This document shows, one piece after another, positions 1-7,094 of a DNA stretch of 7,807 nt. Under the pieces are notes generated by a model. That model was given only the letters and a program-made list of their open reading frames with translations. It ran no database searches and had not been told where the DNA came from. The translations under genes and the position numbers were made by a program. How positions within the stretch are numbered: the first letter of the stretch is position 1; every line of letters begins with the position of its first letter. Source of the DNA: an uncultured Candidatus Competibacteraceae bacterium (GTDB taxonomy: Bacteria > Pseudomonadota > Gammaproteobacteria > Competibacterales > Competibacteraceae); assembly GCA_937872125.1 (NCBI GenBank), contig CALMNY010000312.1, positions 1 through 7,807 on the forward strand. The letters are read 5' to 3'.

Positions 1-1190
1 TGCGCGACCGCACCGGCTATATCACCCTGGACGACGGGTATGGCAACACCGGCTCTTGCACGTCCGCCATCACCTACATTGACGGCGACAAGGGTATCCT
101 GCGCTATCGCGGTATTCCCATCGAGCAACTGGCTGAACACAGTACTTTCGTGGAAACCGCCTGGCTGGTGATCTGGGGCCGGCTCCCCACCCAGGCCGAG
201 CTGGATCATTTCAGCGCCCTGCTGACCCAGCATGAAATGATGCACGAGAGCCTGCGCAACCATTTCCAGGGGTTCCCGCCCAACGCCCCGCCGATGGCGA
301 TTCTCTCGGCCATGATCAACGCCGTCAGTTGCTATGAGCCGGAAATGATGCAGATCGAGGATGAGCACACCCTGGAAAGCGCCGCTGCCCGGCTGATTTC
401 CAAGGTGCGCACCATCGCGGCGGCCAGTTACAAGATGTCGGTCGGCCAACCGATGGATTACCCGCATCCTGAATACCACTACTGCGAAAACTTCCTGCAC
501 ATGATGTTCTCGATCCCTTATCGGGAATACGTGCCGACGCCGGAAGTCGCGCGCGCGTTGAATCTGTTCCTGATCCTGCACGCCGATCACGAGCAGAACT
601 GCTCGACCAGCACGGTGCGAATGGTCGCCTCCAGCCAAGCCAACATGTTCGCCAGTTGCGCGGCGGGCGTTTGTGCGTTGTGGGGACCGCTGCACGGCGG
701 CGCCAACGTGGCGGTGATCGAGATGCTGGAATTCATCCGCCAGTCCGGCATGAACGTGTCCGAATACGTCCAACGGGTGAAGATGAAGGATACCAGGCTG
801 CGGCTGATGGGCTTCGGCCACCGGGTCTATAAGAACTTCGATCCACGCTCGAAGATCCTCAAGGCGGCGGCTGATAAAATGCTGGCGAAACTGAACGTCA
901 GTGATCCACTGCTGGACATCGCCCTCGAATTGGAAGGCGTGGCGCTGAATGACGACTACTTCGTTGAGCGCAAGCTGTATCCCAATGTGGATTTCTACAG
1001 CGGCATCATCCTGCGCGCGATGGGTATTCCGGTAAACATGTTTACGGTGATGTTCGCCATGGGCCGGATGCCAGGCTGGATCGCCAACTGGAAGGAAATT
1101 CACGACAATCCCAAATCCCGCATCTCCCGGCCACGGCAAATTTACACCGGCTGCACGCTTTCCAATTACGTCCCGATTGAGCAGCGTTGA
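1..1190 (+). CDS. gltA: Citrate synthase, type II, 5'-truncated by window edge
   Basis: Condenses oxaloacetate and acetyl-CoA to citrate in the cytoplasm, the entry step of the TCA cycle. The frame is open from base 3 with no start inside the window. 395 residues are visible against about 427 in the E. coli enzyme, so roughly 30 N-terminal residues are missing; the GTG at 150 is an internal valine. Family signatures appear in order: [20 protein letters not shown] near the visible N terminus, [15 protein letters not shown], then [10 protein letters not shown] with catalytic His (codon 693-695). [15 protein letters not shown] follows with the second active-site His (codon 819-821) and a substrate-binding Arg, then YPNVDFYSG with catalytic Asp (codon 990-992). 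The C terminus PRQIYTG matches the gltA type rather than the shorter 2-methylcitrate synthase type. The stop is TGA, and no convincing terminator follows before the next gene. Confidence 0.96.
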   Translation, partial: RDRTGYITLDDGYGNTGSCTSAITYIDGDKGILRYRGIPIEQLAEHSTFVETAWLVIWGRLPTQAELDHFSALLTQHEMMHESLRNHFQGFPPNAPPMAILSAMINAVSCYEPEMMQIEDEHTLESAAARLISKVRTIAAASYKMSVGQPMDYPHPEYHYCENFLHMMFSIPYREYVPTPEVARALNLFLILHADHEQNCSTSTVRMVASSQANMFASCAAGVCALWGPLHGGANVAVIEMLEFIRQSGMNVSEYVQRVKMKDTRLRLMGFGHRVYKNFDPRSKILKAAADKMLAKLNVSDPLLDIALELEGVALNDDYFVERKLYPNVDFYSGIILRAMGIPVNMFTVMFAMGRMPGWIANWKEIHDNPKSRISRPRQIYTGCTLSNYVPIEQR

Positions 1191-1217
1191 GTGTGCACAA
1201 ATGCTGACGCCACTGGG

Positions 1218-1247
1218 TTGCCATGTATTCTGATGGACAGATGTAAT
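1218..1247 (+). promoter_or_regulatory. Candidate sigma70 promoter for the class V aminotransferase gene
   Basis: TTGCCA (1218-1223) and TGTAAT (1242-1247) are separated by 18 bp in the 113-bp gap after the citrate synthase stop. They would give a transcript starting about 50 bp before the GTG start at 1304. Both hexamers are reasonable but imperfect matches, and this is by eye only. Readthrough from the citrate synthase gene is equally possible. Confidence 0.35.
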
Positions 1248-1303
1248 TTTATGTTGTTCAGGATCGTGAATGGCGTGGCCGAGCGATTCAACGGGATTGT
1301 TTT

Positions 1304-2794
1304 GTGCGCGATCTATTTCTTTCCACTGTGTTACACCCCACGTTCCTCGGTCTTGCCACTCGCTATCCTCTGGCGGACGGACGGATAACCCGCCGCCACT
1401 ACCTGGACTCGGCCGCTTCGACGCTGGCGTTAAGTTGCGCCCGCGCCGTTGCGGACGAACTGCTCCACCACTACGCCAACACCCACAGCGAGCTGCATTT
1501 TTCCGCACGGATCGCCAGCCATGCCTATGACTGGGCGCACGGCCAGGTTCTGAAGTTCGTTCAGGCCAATCCCTGCCGTCACGCAGCTTTTTTTGCCGGC
1601 AGTGGCTGCACGGCCCATCTCAACCGCTTGGCGCGGTTTTTGGCGTTGCGCCGACCAGAACGGGGTGTGGTGCTGGTATCACTCATGGAGCATCACGCCA
1701 ATGATTTGCCCCACCGGAAACATACGGGTCGAGTGCTCCATATTCCGCTCACCGGCGCGGCGCCAACTTTGGGTGCAGTGGATTTGGCGGCGCTGGAACG
1801 GTTGCTGGAACAGCATGTTAGCCAAGTCAATTACATTGCGATATCGGCGGCCAGCAACGTCACTGGCATCGTCAATCCGGTCCATGACATCGCTGAACTG
1901 GCCCATGCTCACGGCGCCTGGGTGGTGGTGGATGCTTCCCAGTATCTGGCCCATGCCCCTCTAAGGCTCAGTGACACTGGTGCGCCGGAGCGGGAACTGG
2001 ATGCGGTGGTGTTCTCCGGCCACAAGCTGTACGCGCCGGGGTCGCCAGGGGTAGCGGTGGTGCGGCGGACGTTGCTGGAGGGTAGCGATCCCGATGAACT
2101 GGGCGGTGGCATGGTCGACGATGTCAGCCTGAGCAGTTACCAGATCACCTCCCGGTTTCCAGACCGCGAGGAAGCCGGCACGCCCAATATCATCGGCGCC
2201 GTTCAGCTCGGCGCGGCGCTGAATGTACTGCAACGAATCGGCATGACGCGGATTCACGCCGCCGAACAGGCGCTGCTGCGGCGCTTGCTGGCTGAATTGT
2301 CGGCCATCCCCGGCGTGCGGATTTACGGCGATCCCGATCCTGACCGCACGCCACGCTTGGGTGTGGTCTCGTTCAACTTGGTGGGACTGGAACACGGGCT
2401 GGTCGCCGCCGTCTTGAACGATTACCACAACGTAGCGGTGCGCAACGGCTGTTTCTGCGCGCATCCCTATGTCCGGGAACTGTTGAAACCGGAGCTGTGG
2501 GCGCTGGATATTGACCCCGACGCCGAGAATGCGGTAGCCCTGCTCAAGCCTTGGCAGGGCATGGTGCGAGCCAGTCTCGGCCTGTACACCACCGAGGACG
2601 ATATTGCGGCGCTGCTGGCTGGTATTCGGGATTTGCTGATACGGCCGGATTATTACCGCCCTTTGTATCAGCCCGACGCCGCTGGCAACTTCCATCATCG
2701 CGCTTTCCGTATTCCAGCCGAGGCGCTGTTCGATGCTGAGGCGGCGCTCGACCGTTTACTGGCGCCGTCGAACCTTGGAGATGATACGCTGTAG
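1304..2794 (+). CDS. Class V aminotransferase-fold PLP enzyme, cysteine desulfurase/Moco-sulfurase-like
   Basis: 496 aa. The fold-type I PLP enzyme signature is complete: MEHHAND (129-134) in the position of the SufS HH motif, VVVDASQ with cofactor-binding Asp210, and SGHKLY with Schiff-base Lys241. EAGTPN (290-295) and VRASLGLYTTEDD (421-433) follow. RNGCFCAHPY (380-389) contains Cys385 where SufS-type desulfurases carry the sulfur-accepting Cys; the GCFC form resembles eukaryotic Moco sulfurases. This suggests cysteine desulfuration, but the sulfur acceptor is unknown and no suf, isc, moa or mob gene is adjacent. Residues ~447-496 form a C-terminal extension (YYRPLYQ...FRIPAEALFDAEAALDRLL) beyond the usual ~405-aa core. 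The start is GTG: an in-frame stop lies at 1244 and no other start codon precedes 1304; a weak CGGGA lies about 8 bp upstream. A second GTG at 1328 is an alternative start. The class is certain; the exact reaction is not. Confidence 0.88.
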   Translation: MRDLFLSTVLHPTFLGLATRYPLADGRITRRHYLDSAASTLALSCARAVADELLHHYANTHSELHFSARIASHAYDWAHGQVLKFVQANPCRHAAFFAGSGCTAHLNRLARFLALRRPERGVVLVSLMEHHANDLPHRKHTGRVLHIPLTGAAPTLGAVDLAALERLLEQHVSQVNYIAISAASNVTGIVNPVHDIAELAHAHGAWVVVDASQYLAHAPLRLSDTGAPERELDAVVFSGHKLYAPGSPGVAVVRRTLLEGSDPDELGGGMVDDVSLSSYQITSRFPDREEAGTPNIIGAVQLGAALNVLQRIGMTRIHAAEQALLRRLLAELSAIPGVRIYGDPDPDRTPRLGVVSFNLVGLEHGLVAAVLNDYHNVAVRNGCFCAHPYVRELLKPELWALDIDPDAENAVALLKPWQGMVRASLGLYTTEDDIAALLAGIRDLLIRPDYYRPLYQPDAAGNFHHRAFRIPAEALFDAEAALDRLLAPSNLGDDTL

Positions 2795-2828
2795 CAATGC
2801 AATAACCCATGCGGAGCACGGTTTTTTG

Positions 2829-2842
2829 TGCTATGCTATTTT
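2829..2842 (+). promoter_or_regulatory. Candidate extended -10 promoter of the riboswitch transcript
   Basis: TGCTATGCTATTTT carries two overlapping TGnTAnnnT-type extended -10 elements (TGC-TATGCT and TGC-TATTTT) about 10-20 bp before the first aptamer nucleotides. No good -35 hexamer is visible at the matching distance. The position is right for a leader RNA starting near 2845-2852. Confidence 0.35.
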
Positions 2843-2856
2843 GCAAATAAGCGATT

Positions 2857-2940
2857 CAGCACCAAGGCCGAACCTGCCGTGAGGCAGGGGCGGAAAGTCG
2901 CGGATCCTGTGAGAGACTTCAGGACTGCCGGACTGCCGGA
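2857..2940 (+). promoter_or_regulatory. Cyclic-di-GMP-I (GEMM-I) riboswitch aptamer
   Basis: The segment matches the GEMM-I core. CAGCACCAAGGCCGAACC leads into stem CCTGCC/GGCAGG (2873-2878 with 2883-2888), capped by a GNRA tetraloop GTGA (2879-2882). GGGCGGAAAG follows (2888-2897), with the purine run that holds the ligand-stacking A (A47 of the Vibrio Vc2 RNA, here about 2894). A second hairpin is TCCTG/CAGGA (2905-2909 with 2920-2924), then ACTGCCGGACTGCCGGA as the 3' strand. The order and spacing resemble the Geobacter GEMM RNAs closely. Counting back from the AACC, the specificity position 20 is G (2867), which in this family favours c-di-GMP over cGAMP (A20). The basal P1 helix could not be traced with confidence. 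It lies 84 nt upstream of the small CDS at 3024 and is followed by an intrinsic terminator. The identification is from remembered family sequences, not a covariance search. Confidence 0.85.
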
Positions 2941-2985
2941 GATGACCCCGTCAGGGTTGTCAAGGGCAGCCCGGTTTTTGTTTTT
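2928..2985 (+). terminator. Riboswitch-controlled intrinsic terminator (expression platform)
   Basis: The outer stem pairs CCGGACTGCC (2928-2937) with GGCAGCCCGG (2965-2974): nine of ten pairs, with a single A-C mismatch. An inner hairpin GATGACCC/GGGTTGTC (2941-2948 with 2954-2961) sits inside it. TTTTTGTTTTT (2975-2985) follows directly, as in an intrinsic terminator. The 5' arm is the same sequence that forms the 3' strand of the aptamer, so terminator and ligand-bound aptamer should exclude each other. Ligand binding should therefore permit readthrough into the CDS at 3024 (ON switch). Confidence 0.8.
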
Positions 2986-3023
2986 GGGATACGGCAAAAA
3001 CCTGATTGAGCGGGAGATGTGTC

Positions 3024-3302
3024 ATGTTGAGTTTCGAAGATTGCGTCGGGTTGAGTGACCTGGACGAAGAAGAAATCGCGGCCATCGCCGAACATGAGCA
3101 TGTGCCGGAAATCGTCGCCGCCGAAATGGGTTGCTGGCTGGTTCACGATCCCAAGGGCGAAGCGCGTATCGAGCATATCATCGAGGATGATATCGAAGCG
3201 GCCAGGCGTCATGGCCATCCTCAGGAGGCGCAGCACTGGAAGGAAGTCCTGGACCACTTCGCCACCAATCACCCTCATGCCCTGGAATGCGAAGCGGCCT
3301 GA
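3024..3302 (+). CDS. Small acidic, His-rich protein of unknown function under riboswitch control
   Basis: 92 aa, no recognised catalytic motif, signal peptide or membrane segment, so probably cytoplasmic. The start is ATG at 3024 with GGGAG (3012-3016) 7 bp upstream; an in-frame TTG at 3006 lies in poorer context. The sequence begins MLSFEDCVGLSDLDEEEIAAI, then EHEHVPEIVAAE, a short WLVH segment, and a largely helical second half (EDDIEAARRHGHP, HWKEVLDHF). Ten of 92 residues are His (24, 26, 41, 51, 63, 65, 71, 78, 83, 85), with Cys at 7, 37 and 89. Metal binding is therefore possible, but no standard metal motif is seen. It resembles small conserved hypothetical proteins of proteobacteria that I recall without a known role. 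It is the only gene between the GEMM-I leader and the hairpin at 3319, so it is likely monocistronic and switched by c-di-GMP. A regulatory or adaptor role is a guess. Confidence 0.85.
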   Translation: MLSFEDCVGLSDLDEEEIAAIAEHEHVPEIVAAEMGCWLVHDPKGEARIEHIIEDDIEAARRHGHPQEAQHWKEVLDHFATNHPHALECEAA

Positions 3303-4020
3303 ACCCGCCATAAAACCCAAATTACCCCGCCTCGCGCGGGGTAATTTGCGGCCCGAGTTTGGGAACTGTTGGTCCTCGCTACTGGAATGATGGACGGTCG
3401 CCCTTGGCAATGGCCTTTAAACACCCGTAGAAGCCGTTTTAAGGCGTTTTCCACGCGGGAGAATAGCAGGGTAGCGGGTTGGTCGCTGCGTTCGCCAGAG
3501 GCCCGTACAGGCGGTAGATCGCCGCATTTGCCCCCGACGGGGTTTTGAAGCCGCACGCCCCCGCGCCACGCGAGAGTTTTTGGCGACCCGAAACTGTGGG
3601 CTGTTAGTCATCGCCCCTGGGGTGATATGGACGGTCGCCCTTGGCAATGGCCTTTAAACACCCGTAGAAGCCGTTTTAAGGCGTTTTCCACGCGGGAGAA
3701 TAGCAGGGTAGCGGGTTGGTCGCTGCGTTCGCCAGAGGCCCGTACAGGCGGTAGATCGCCGCATTTGCCCCCGACGGGGTTTTGAAGCCGCACGCCCCCG
3801 CGCCACGCGAGAGTTTTTGGCGACCCGAAACTGTGGGCTGTTAGTCATCGCCCCTGGGGTGATATGGACGGTCGCCCTTGGCAATAGCCTTTAAACACCC
3901 GTAGAAGCCGTTTTAAGGCGTTTTCCACGCGGGAGAATAACAGGGTAGCGGGTCGGTCGCTGCGTTCGCCAGAGGCGCGTACAGACCGGAAATCGCCGCA
4001 TTCGTTCCGGGCGGGGTTTT
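3303..4020. repeat. Three tandem ~237-bp units filling a convergent intergenic region
   Basis: The key word TGGACGGTCG recurs at 3391, 3628 and 3865, an exact 237-bp period. Best phased units are about 3303-3546, 3547-3783 and 3784-4020. Unit 2 and most of its neighbours are identical: 3391-3648 equals 3628-3885 without a mismatch that I can find. The first ~85 bp of unit 1 (which include the 3319 hairpin) and the last ~50 bp of unit 3 are diverged but still alignable. Each unit carries small hairpins: ATCGCCC/GGGTGAT (3608-3626), CCCC-CGAC-GGGG-TTTT, and GGCG/CGCC around GGCGGTAGATCGCC. There are no transposase, terminal inverted repeats or target-site duplications. The array starts at the stop of the 92-aa gene and ends in the kinase stop codon. 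No gene is firmly supported inside it, though short minus-strand frames exist. Confidence 0.92.
3319..3347. terminator. Strong terminator-like hairpin after the small gene
   Basis: AAATTACCCCGC (3319-3330) and GCGGGGTAATTT (3336-3347) form a perfect 12-bp stem with a 5-nt loop, 16 bp after the TGA. A-rich and T-rich ends make it usable in both directions. There is no T-run beyond the stem's own ATTT. It would close the riboswitch transcription unit. The same place in the next two repeat units holds a weaker relative, CGCG-CCA-CGCG followed by AGAGTTTTT. Confidence 0.7.
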
Positions 4021-5366
4021 CACGCATCGCTGAGCGATGGACTGGGCAACATTGCTTCGGCGAGAAACCCGCCCAGTTTCTCGGAATGACCCAGCCGCAA
4101 GGTTCCGCCATACTGCGCCACGATGTCGCTGGCAATCGCCAGACCCAGACCATGACCGGCGCGGGACTCGTCAATCCGCATCCCGCGCTGCCGCAGCGCC
4201 TCCAACTGATCCGGCGGACAACCCGGCCCGTCATCCTCGACTCGCAGCCACAGATGCGCAGCGTTCGCGCCGGCGGTCAGCCGCACCTCGGTTTCCGCCC
4301 ACTGACAGGCGTTGTCCAGCAGGTTGCCCAGCAGTTCCAGCAGATCATCGCGGTCGCCGGCGAACCCGCTGCCCGGTGGAATCCGGGTTTCAATGGCAAT
4401 CTCCCGGTCGCGGTGAATGCGGCGCAGGGTTGCAATCAGGTCAGCTACCTCCCGGTCGAGCAGCACCCGCTGGCCCGGCGCACCGCCGCCGGCGATGCGC
4501 GCCCGCTTGAGTTCACGCTCGGTCAGGGCGCGGATATGTTGCAACTGCTGGCGCAAGTCCCGCCACCAGCCGGTGGCATCGCCGGGCGGTGGCGGCTGTT
4601 CAGCAAGCTGGGTCAGGGCGGTCAGGGGCGTTTTCAACGCATGGGCCAGGTTGCCCAGGGCGTGGCGGGACCGGCGTTGCCGCTGGTTCAGCAAATCGAG
4701 CAGGCGGTTGAGTTCAGCGACCAGCGGTTGCACTTCAGCGGGCGCATCCAGCGACAGTTGTGGAATTTCGCCGCGCGCCAGCCGGGGCAGTTCGCGGCGG
4801 ATTTGTTCCAGCGGGGCGAGGCCACGCCGCACGATCAACCGTTGCAGTCCCAGCAGTGCGCCGAACAGCACGCCGGCGACGGCGATGAATTCCAGCAGCA
4901 GGCGGCGCAGACCGGCATTGATTGGGCTGAAATCCTCGGTCACGGCGATAGCAGCCGGTTGGCCCTGAATCTGGAAGGCGCGACCCACCAGCAACAAACG
5001 CTGTTCCTGTGGGCCGGTGATGAAGGCGCGGGTGGCGTGATCAGCGGCCAGCGGCGGCAGCGCCAGTTCAGCATCCCACAGCGAACGGGAATGCAGCTCG
5101 CCGCCGGCAGTCTGGATCTGGTAGTAGTGGCCTGAATAGGGCTGGTGAAAATTAGCGCCGATCCGGTCGGTGGTCAGTTGTGGCTGACCTCTGGCGTCGA
5201 AGCTCAGGGCGGCCAGCACGGTTTCCAGGTCGTGCTCCAGGCGGGCGGCGACAAAATTCTCGGCCATCTGGCGCAACGAGTAACCGCCGATGACGACTGC
5301 GAGGAAAGTTAACAGGGCCAGCGTCAGGATCAAGCCGGTGGACAGCCGGGCTTGCAGTGAAATCAT
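4020..5366 (-). CDS. PhoQ-like membrane sensor histidine kinase
   Basis: 448 aa. Autophosphorylates and passes phosphate to the response regulator encoded just upstream. Residues 10-29 form TM1, ~31-152 a periplasmic sensor region, 157-178 TM2, and ~179-230 a HAMP linker. The dimerisation/phosphoacceptor box [17 protein letters not shown] has His242; the H-A-L-K-T-P form is close to PhoQ (HSLKTP) rather than the usual HELRTP. The ATPase domain has N box [13 protein letters not shown] (345-357), G1 VEDDGPGCP (376-384) and G2 GHGLGLAI (404-411), and appears intact. The acidic metal-sensing patch typical of enteric PhoQ is not evident, so the signal is unknown. The start ATG overlaps the regulator stop by 4 bp (ATGA), indicating translational coupling. 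The stop lies exactly at the edge of the tandem repeat array, but the protein is not truncated. No terminator is seen on this strand immediately after it. Confidence 0.94.
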   Translation of the reverse strand: MISLQARLSTGLILTLALLTFLAVVIGGYSLRQMAENFVAARLEHDLETVLAALSFDARGQPQLTTDRIGANFHQPYSGHYYQIQTAGGELHSRSLWDAELALPPLAADHATRAFITGPQEQRLLLVGRAFQIQGQPAAIAVTEDFSPINAGLRRLLLEFIAVAGVLFGALLGLQRLIVRRGLAPLEQIRRELPRLARGEIPQLSLDAPAEVQPLVAELNRLLDLLNQRQRRSRHALGNLAHALKTPLTALTQLAEQPPPPGDATGWWRDLRQQLQHIRALTERELKRARIAGGGAPGQRVLLDREVADLIATLRRIHRDREIAIETRIPPGSGFAGDRDDLLELLGNLLDNACQWAETEVRLTAGANAAHLWLRVEDDGPGCPPDQLEALRQRGMRIDESRAGHGLGLAIASDIVAQYGGTLRLGHSEKLGGFLAEAMLPSPSLSDA

Positions 5367-6034
5367 CCTTCGCCGGCTCCGAGGATGTAGCCTTGGCCGC
5401 GCCGGGTGGCGATCAGGTCACGGCCGAATTTGCGGCGCAGCCGGTTGATGTAAACCTCCAGCACGTTGCTGTCGCGCTCGGCGTCGAAATCGTAGACGTG
5501 CTCGGCTAGCCGGCTTTTGGACAGCACCTGGCCAGGATGGCGCATGAAGTAGCGCAGCAGGCGGAATTCGGTGCCGGTCAGTTCGAAAGTTTCGCCGGTG
5601 GTGAGCAAGCGTGCGGTCTGCGTGTCTTCGTCCAGTTCCAGACCGGCGGCTTGCAATAGGCCGGGTGGCCGGGCGACTCCGCGCCGCAGCAGTGCTTGGA
5701 GCCGGGCCAGTAGTTCGGCGACGTGGAATGGTTTGCCCAGGTAATCGTCAGCACCGGCCTTGAAGCCGTCCACCTTTTCGTGCCAGGCGTCGCGAGCGGT
5801 CAGGATCAGCACCGGGACTGAGTTGCCCGCCGCGCGCCAGTGGCGCAACACATCCAACCCGGAACGATTGGGCAAGCCCAGGTCCAGAATCACCACGTCG
5901 TAGGGTTCTGACTCGCCCATGAATTCGGCGTCCACACCGTTCTTGGCTACATCCACCGCGAAGCCGGCTCGTTCCAGATCGCTACGCAGCCGGCTGTTCA
6001 GCAGAGCGTCGTCTTCAACCAGCAGCAGGCGCAT
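5363..6034 (-). CDS. OmpR/PhoP-family response regulator
   Basis: 223 aa, a standard length. The receiver domain (1-~118) has acidic pair Asp8/Asp9, phosphoacceptor Asp51 in ILDLGLP, Thr79 in LILTARD and Lys101 in [25 protein letters not shown] resembles PhoP. The winged-helix DNA-binding domain (~130-220) includes [19 protein letters not shown], a recognition-helix region [15 protein letters not shown] and the wing [11 protein letters not shown]. The true start is ATG at 6034: it shares one base with the TAA of the upstream PepSY gene (TAATG). The longer in-frame reading that starts at 6382 runs through that gene in another frame and is not credible. It is the cognate partner of the kinase downstream. 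Targets are unknown; autoregulation of the five-gene cluster is the simplest inference. Confidence 0.95.
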   Translation of the reverse strand: MRLLLVEDDALLNSRLRSDLERAGFAVDVAKNGVDAEFMGESEPYDVVILDLGLPNRSGLDVLRHWRAAGNSVPVLILTARDAWHEKVDGFKAGADDYLGKPFHVAELLARLQALLRRGVARPPGLLQAAGLELDEDTQTARLLTTGETFELTGTEFRLLRYFMRHPGQVLSKSRLAEHVYDFDAERDSNVLEVYINRLRRKFGRDLIATRRGQGYILGAGEG

Positions 6035-6348
6035 TACCGGTCTCGCTCCACTCGCCAGAGTTCGCCGCTGCGGGCGTTGTACTCGAATTCCCGCACCACG
6101 CCATCGCTGCCTAACATTTTCAGCTCGTAGACGTAACGTCCCTGCTCGAATTCCAGTTCTGCTTCCAGCAGTTGATCGCCGGGATGCCGGTGGCGGTGGT
6201 TGGCGATGATGGTTTCCAGCGCCAGGATTTGCCCGGTGGCGCGCAGTTGCCGTACCCGGTCGTGGTCGTAATCCGCCAGGACTGGAGCAATGGCGAATGG
6301 ACCTACTGCGATCGAGCTTATGACGACAGCTTTGAGGAGGCGGTGCAT
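6034..6348 (-). CDS. Secreted PepSY-domain protein (cluster copy 2)
   Basis: 104 aa. A Sec signal peptide covers residues 1-25: MHRLLK, a hydrophobic core, then APVLA before DYD as the likely signal peptidase I site. The mature part is one PepSY-type repeat: [59 protein letters not shown] (~41-100). It shows the classic YVYELK strand and the NARSGELW turn. PepSY domains are found in the periplasm as protease-inhibitor modules and next to redox membrane proteins. The start ATG at 6348 has GGGAAT upstream. The stop TAA overlaps the regulator ATG by one base, so it is probably co-translated with the two-component genes and may be a periplasmic input or accessory to the kinase. Confidence 0.88.
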   Translation of the reverse strand: MHRLLKAVVISSIAVGPFAIAPVLADYDHDRVRQLRATGQILALETIIANHRHRHPGDQLLEAELEFEQGRYVYELKMLGSDGVVREFEYNARSGELWRVERDR

Positions 6349-6378
6349 GGGGATATTCCCGGTAAGGGTAGCGCCGGT

Positions 6379-6990
6379 TCAAGCCCGCTTGCGTCCGGTG
6401 ATCATGGCGTGGGCCAGGTTTTCGCGGTGCAGCAGGCTTTCCCAGATTACGCCGACCAGGTGGCCCACCACCAGCAGCAGGGTGAGGTTGGCGAAGAATT
6501 CGTGGATTTCCTTGGTGGTGTGGGTAAAGGCCTCGTTGCTGCCTAGTAGCAAACCGGCTAGAGGTCCCAATCCCTTGTCAGCGCCGTACAGCATCAGGCC
6601 AGTGGTGACGGTGATGGTCAGGCTTAGCAGGAGGGCAATGATCATCGCCCCACCAGCGGGGTTGTGTCCCAGATAGCGCGGCGCGCGCAGAGCCAAAACC
6701 TCTCCGACGTAGCGCAGGGTCTCGCGTGGTCCGCGCACGAAGTCGCTAAAGCGGGCGTAGCGCGGTCCGGTGAAGCCCCAGAGTAGCCGGAACAGGAGCA
6801 ACCCGGCGATGACGTAACCAGCCCAGATATGGATGGTTTGCAGCCACTGCTCATCCATCTGATCCAGCAGTTCCTCGAATGGCCCTTCTTGGGTGAAGTA
6901 GGCAAGGGTAAAAGCGGTGACCAGGGTCCAGTGGAATATGCGAACCAGTGGATCCCAGACAGTGATTTCGTTGAGGTTAGATTTGGTCAT
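6379..6990 (-). CDS. Cytochrome b561-type diheme membrane protein
   Basis: 203 aa, typical of the prokaryotic cytochrome b561 / Ni,Fe-hydrogenase b-subunit family, which moves electrons between the quinone pool and periplasmic partners. The N terminus has [11 protein letters not shown] with His20. IHIWAGYV has His54, GHNPAGGAM (108-115) is a family turn, EIHEFFAN has His163 and [19 protein letters not shown] has His177; these histidines are the expected heme ligands of a four-helix bundle. Hydrophobic spans lie near 19-32, 53-72, 115-135 and 167-187. The start ATG at 6990 has AAAGG about 8-9 bp upstream. It is flanked by two PepSY genes in the same direction, with only 30 bp to the next one. 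No hydrogenase or cytochrome c gene is in the window, so the redox partner is unknown. Confidence 0.92.
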   Translation of the reverse strand: MTKSNLNEITVWDPLVRIFHWTLVTAFTLAYFTQEGPFEELLDQMDEQWLQTIHIWAGYVIAGLLLFRLLWGFTGPRYARFSDFVRGPRETLRYVGEVLALRAPRYLGHNPAGGAMIIALLLSLTITVTTGLMLYGADKGLGPLAGLLLGSNEAFTHTTKEIHEFFANLTLLLVVGHLVGVIWESLLHRENLAHAMITGRKRA

Positions 6991-7010
6991 TGTTCAAACC
7001 TTTCGCTAAT

Positions 7011-7035
7011 GCCTCCACCGTTTTAGCGTGGAGGC
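7011..7035 (-). other. Hairpin in the leader of the cytochrome b561 gene
   Basis: GCCTCCAC (7011-7018) and GTGGAGGC (7028-7035) form a perfect 8-bp stem with a 9-nt loop. It lies between the first PepSY stop and the b561 start, about 20 bp before the b561 ATG. No T-run follows on either strand, so it looks like an RNA processing or stability element or a partial attenuator rather than a full terminator. Confidence 0.5.
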
Positions 7036-7051
7036 AAAGTGTTTTGAAGTC

Positions 7052-7091
7052 TTTAGCCTTTAGCCTTTAGCCTTTAGCCTTTAGCCTTTAG
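7052..7091. repeat. 7-bp tandem repeat (TTTAGCC) between the first PepSY gene and b561
   Basis: Five perfect TTTAGCC copies (7052-7086) are followed by a partial TTTAG and then TTTTTAG, ending at the stop codon of the PepSY gene. On the transcribed strand the unit reads GGCTAAA. Such short perfect arrays change copy number by slippage. Here a change would alter spacing in the 104-bp intergenic RNA, not a reading frame. Confidence 0.93.
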
Positions 7092-7094
7092 TTT

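Noticed and set aside
1961..2698. 245-aa minus-strand open frame opposite the class V enzyme
   Set aside because: It is the antisense shadow of a gene with a complete PLP-enzyme signature, and has no motifs of its own.
2828..3058. 76-aa plus-strand open frame across the riboswitch
   Set aside because: It overlaps the structured leader, the terminator and the start of the 92-aa gene; the RNA structure explains the sequence better.
3303..4020. CRISPR array or insertion sequence
   Set aside because: The units are 237 bp and contiguous, with no spacers, no transposase, no terminal inverted repeats and no target duplication.
4086..5135. 349-aa plus-strand open frame opposite the sensor kinase
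   Set aside because: It is a Gln/Arg/Ala-rich shadow of a GC-rich gene, with no family resemblance. The minus-strand frame has full kinase motifs.
6035..6382. In-frame N-terminal extension of the response regulator to 339 aa
   Set aside because: The extra 116 residues are low-complexity Arg/Pro-rich and lie over the PepSY gene in another frame. The receiver domain begins canonically at MRLLLVEDD with start at 6034.
7052..7091. CRISPR-like or iteron-type repeat
   Set aside because: The 7-bp unit has no spacers and lies between co-directional genes. There is no replication initiator gene or origin features.
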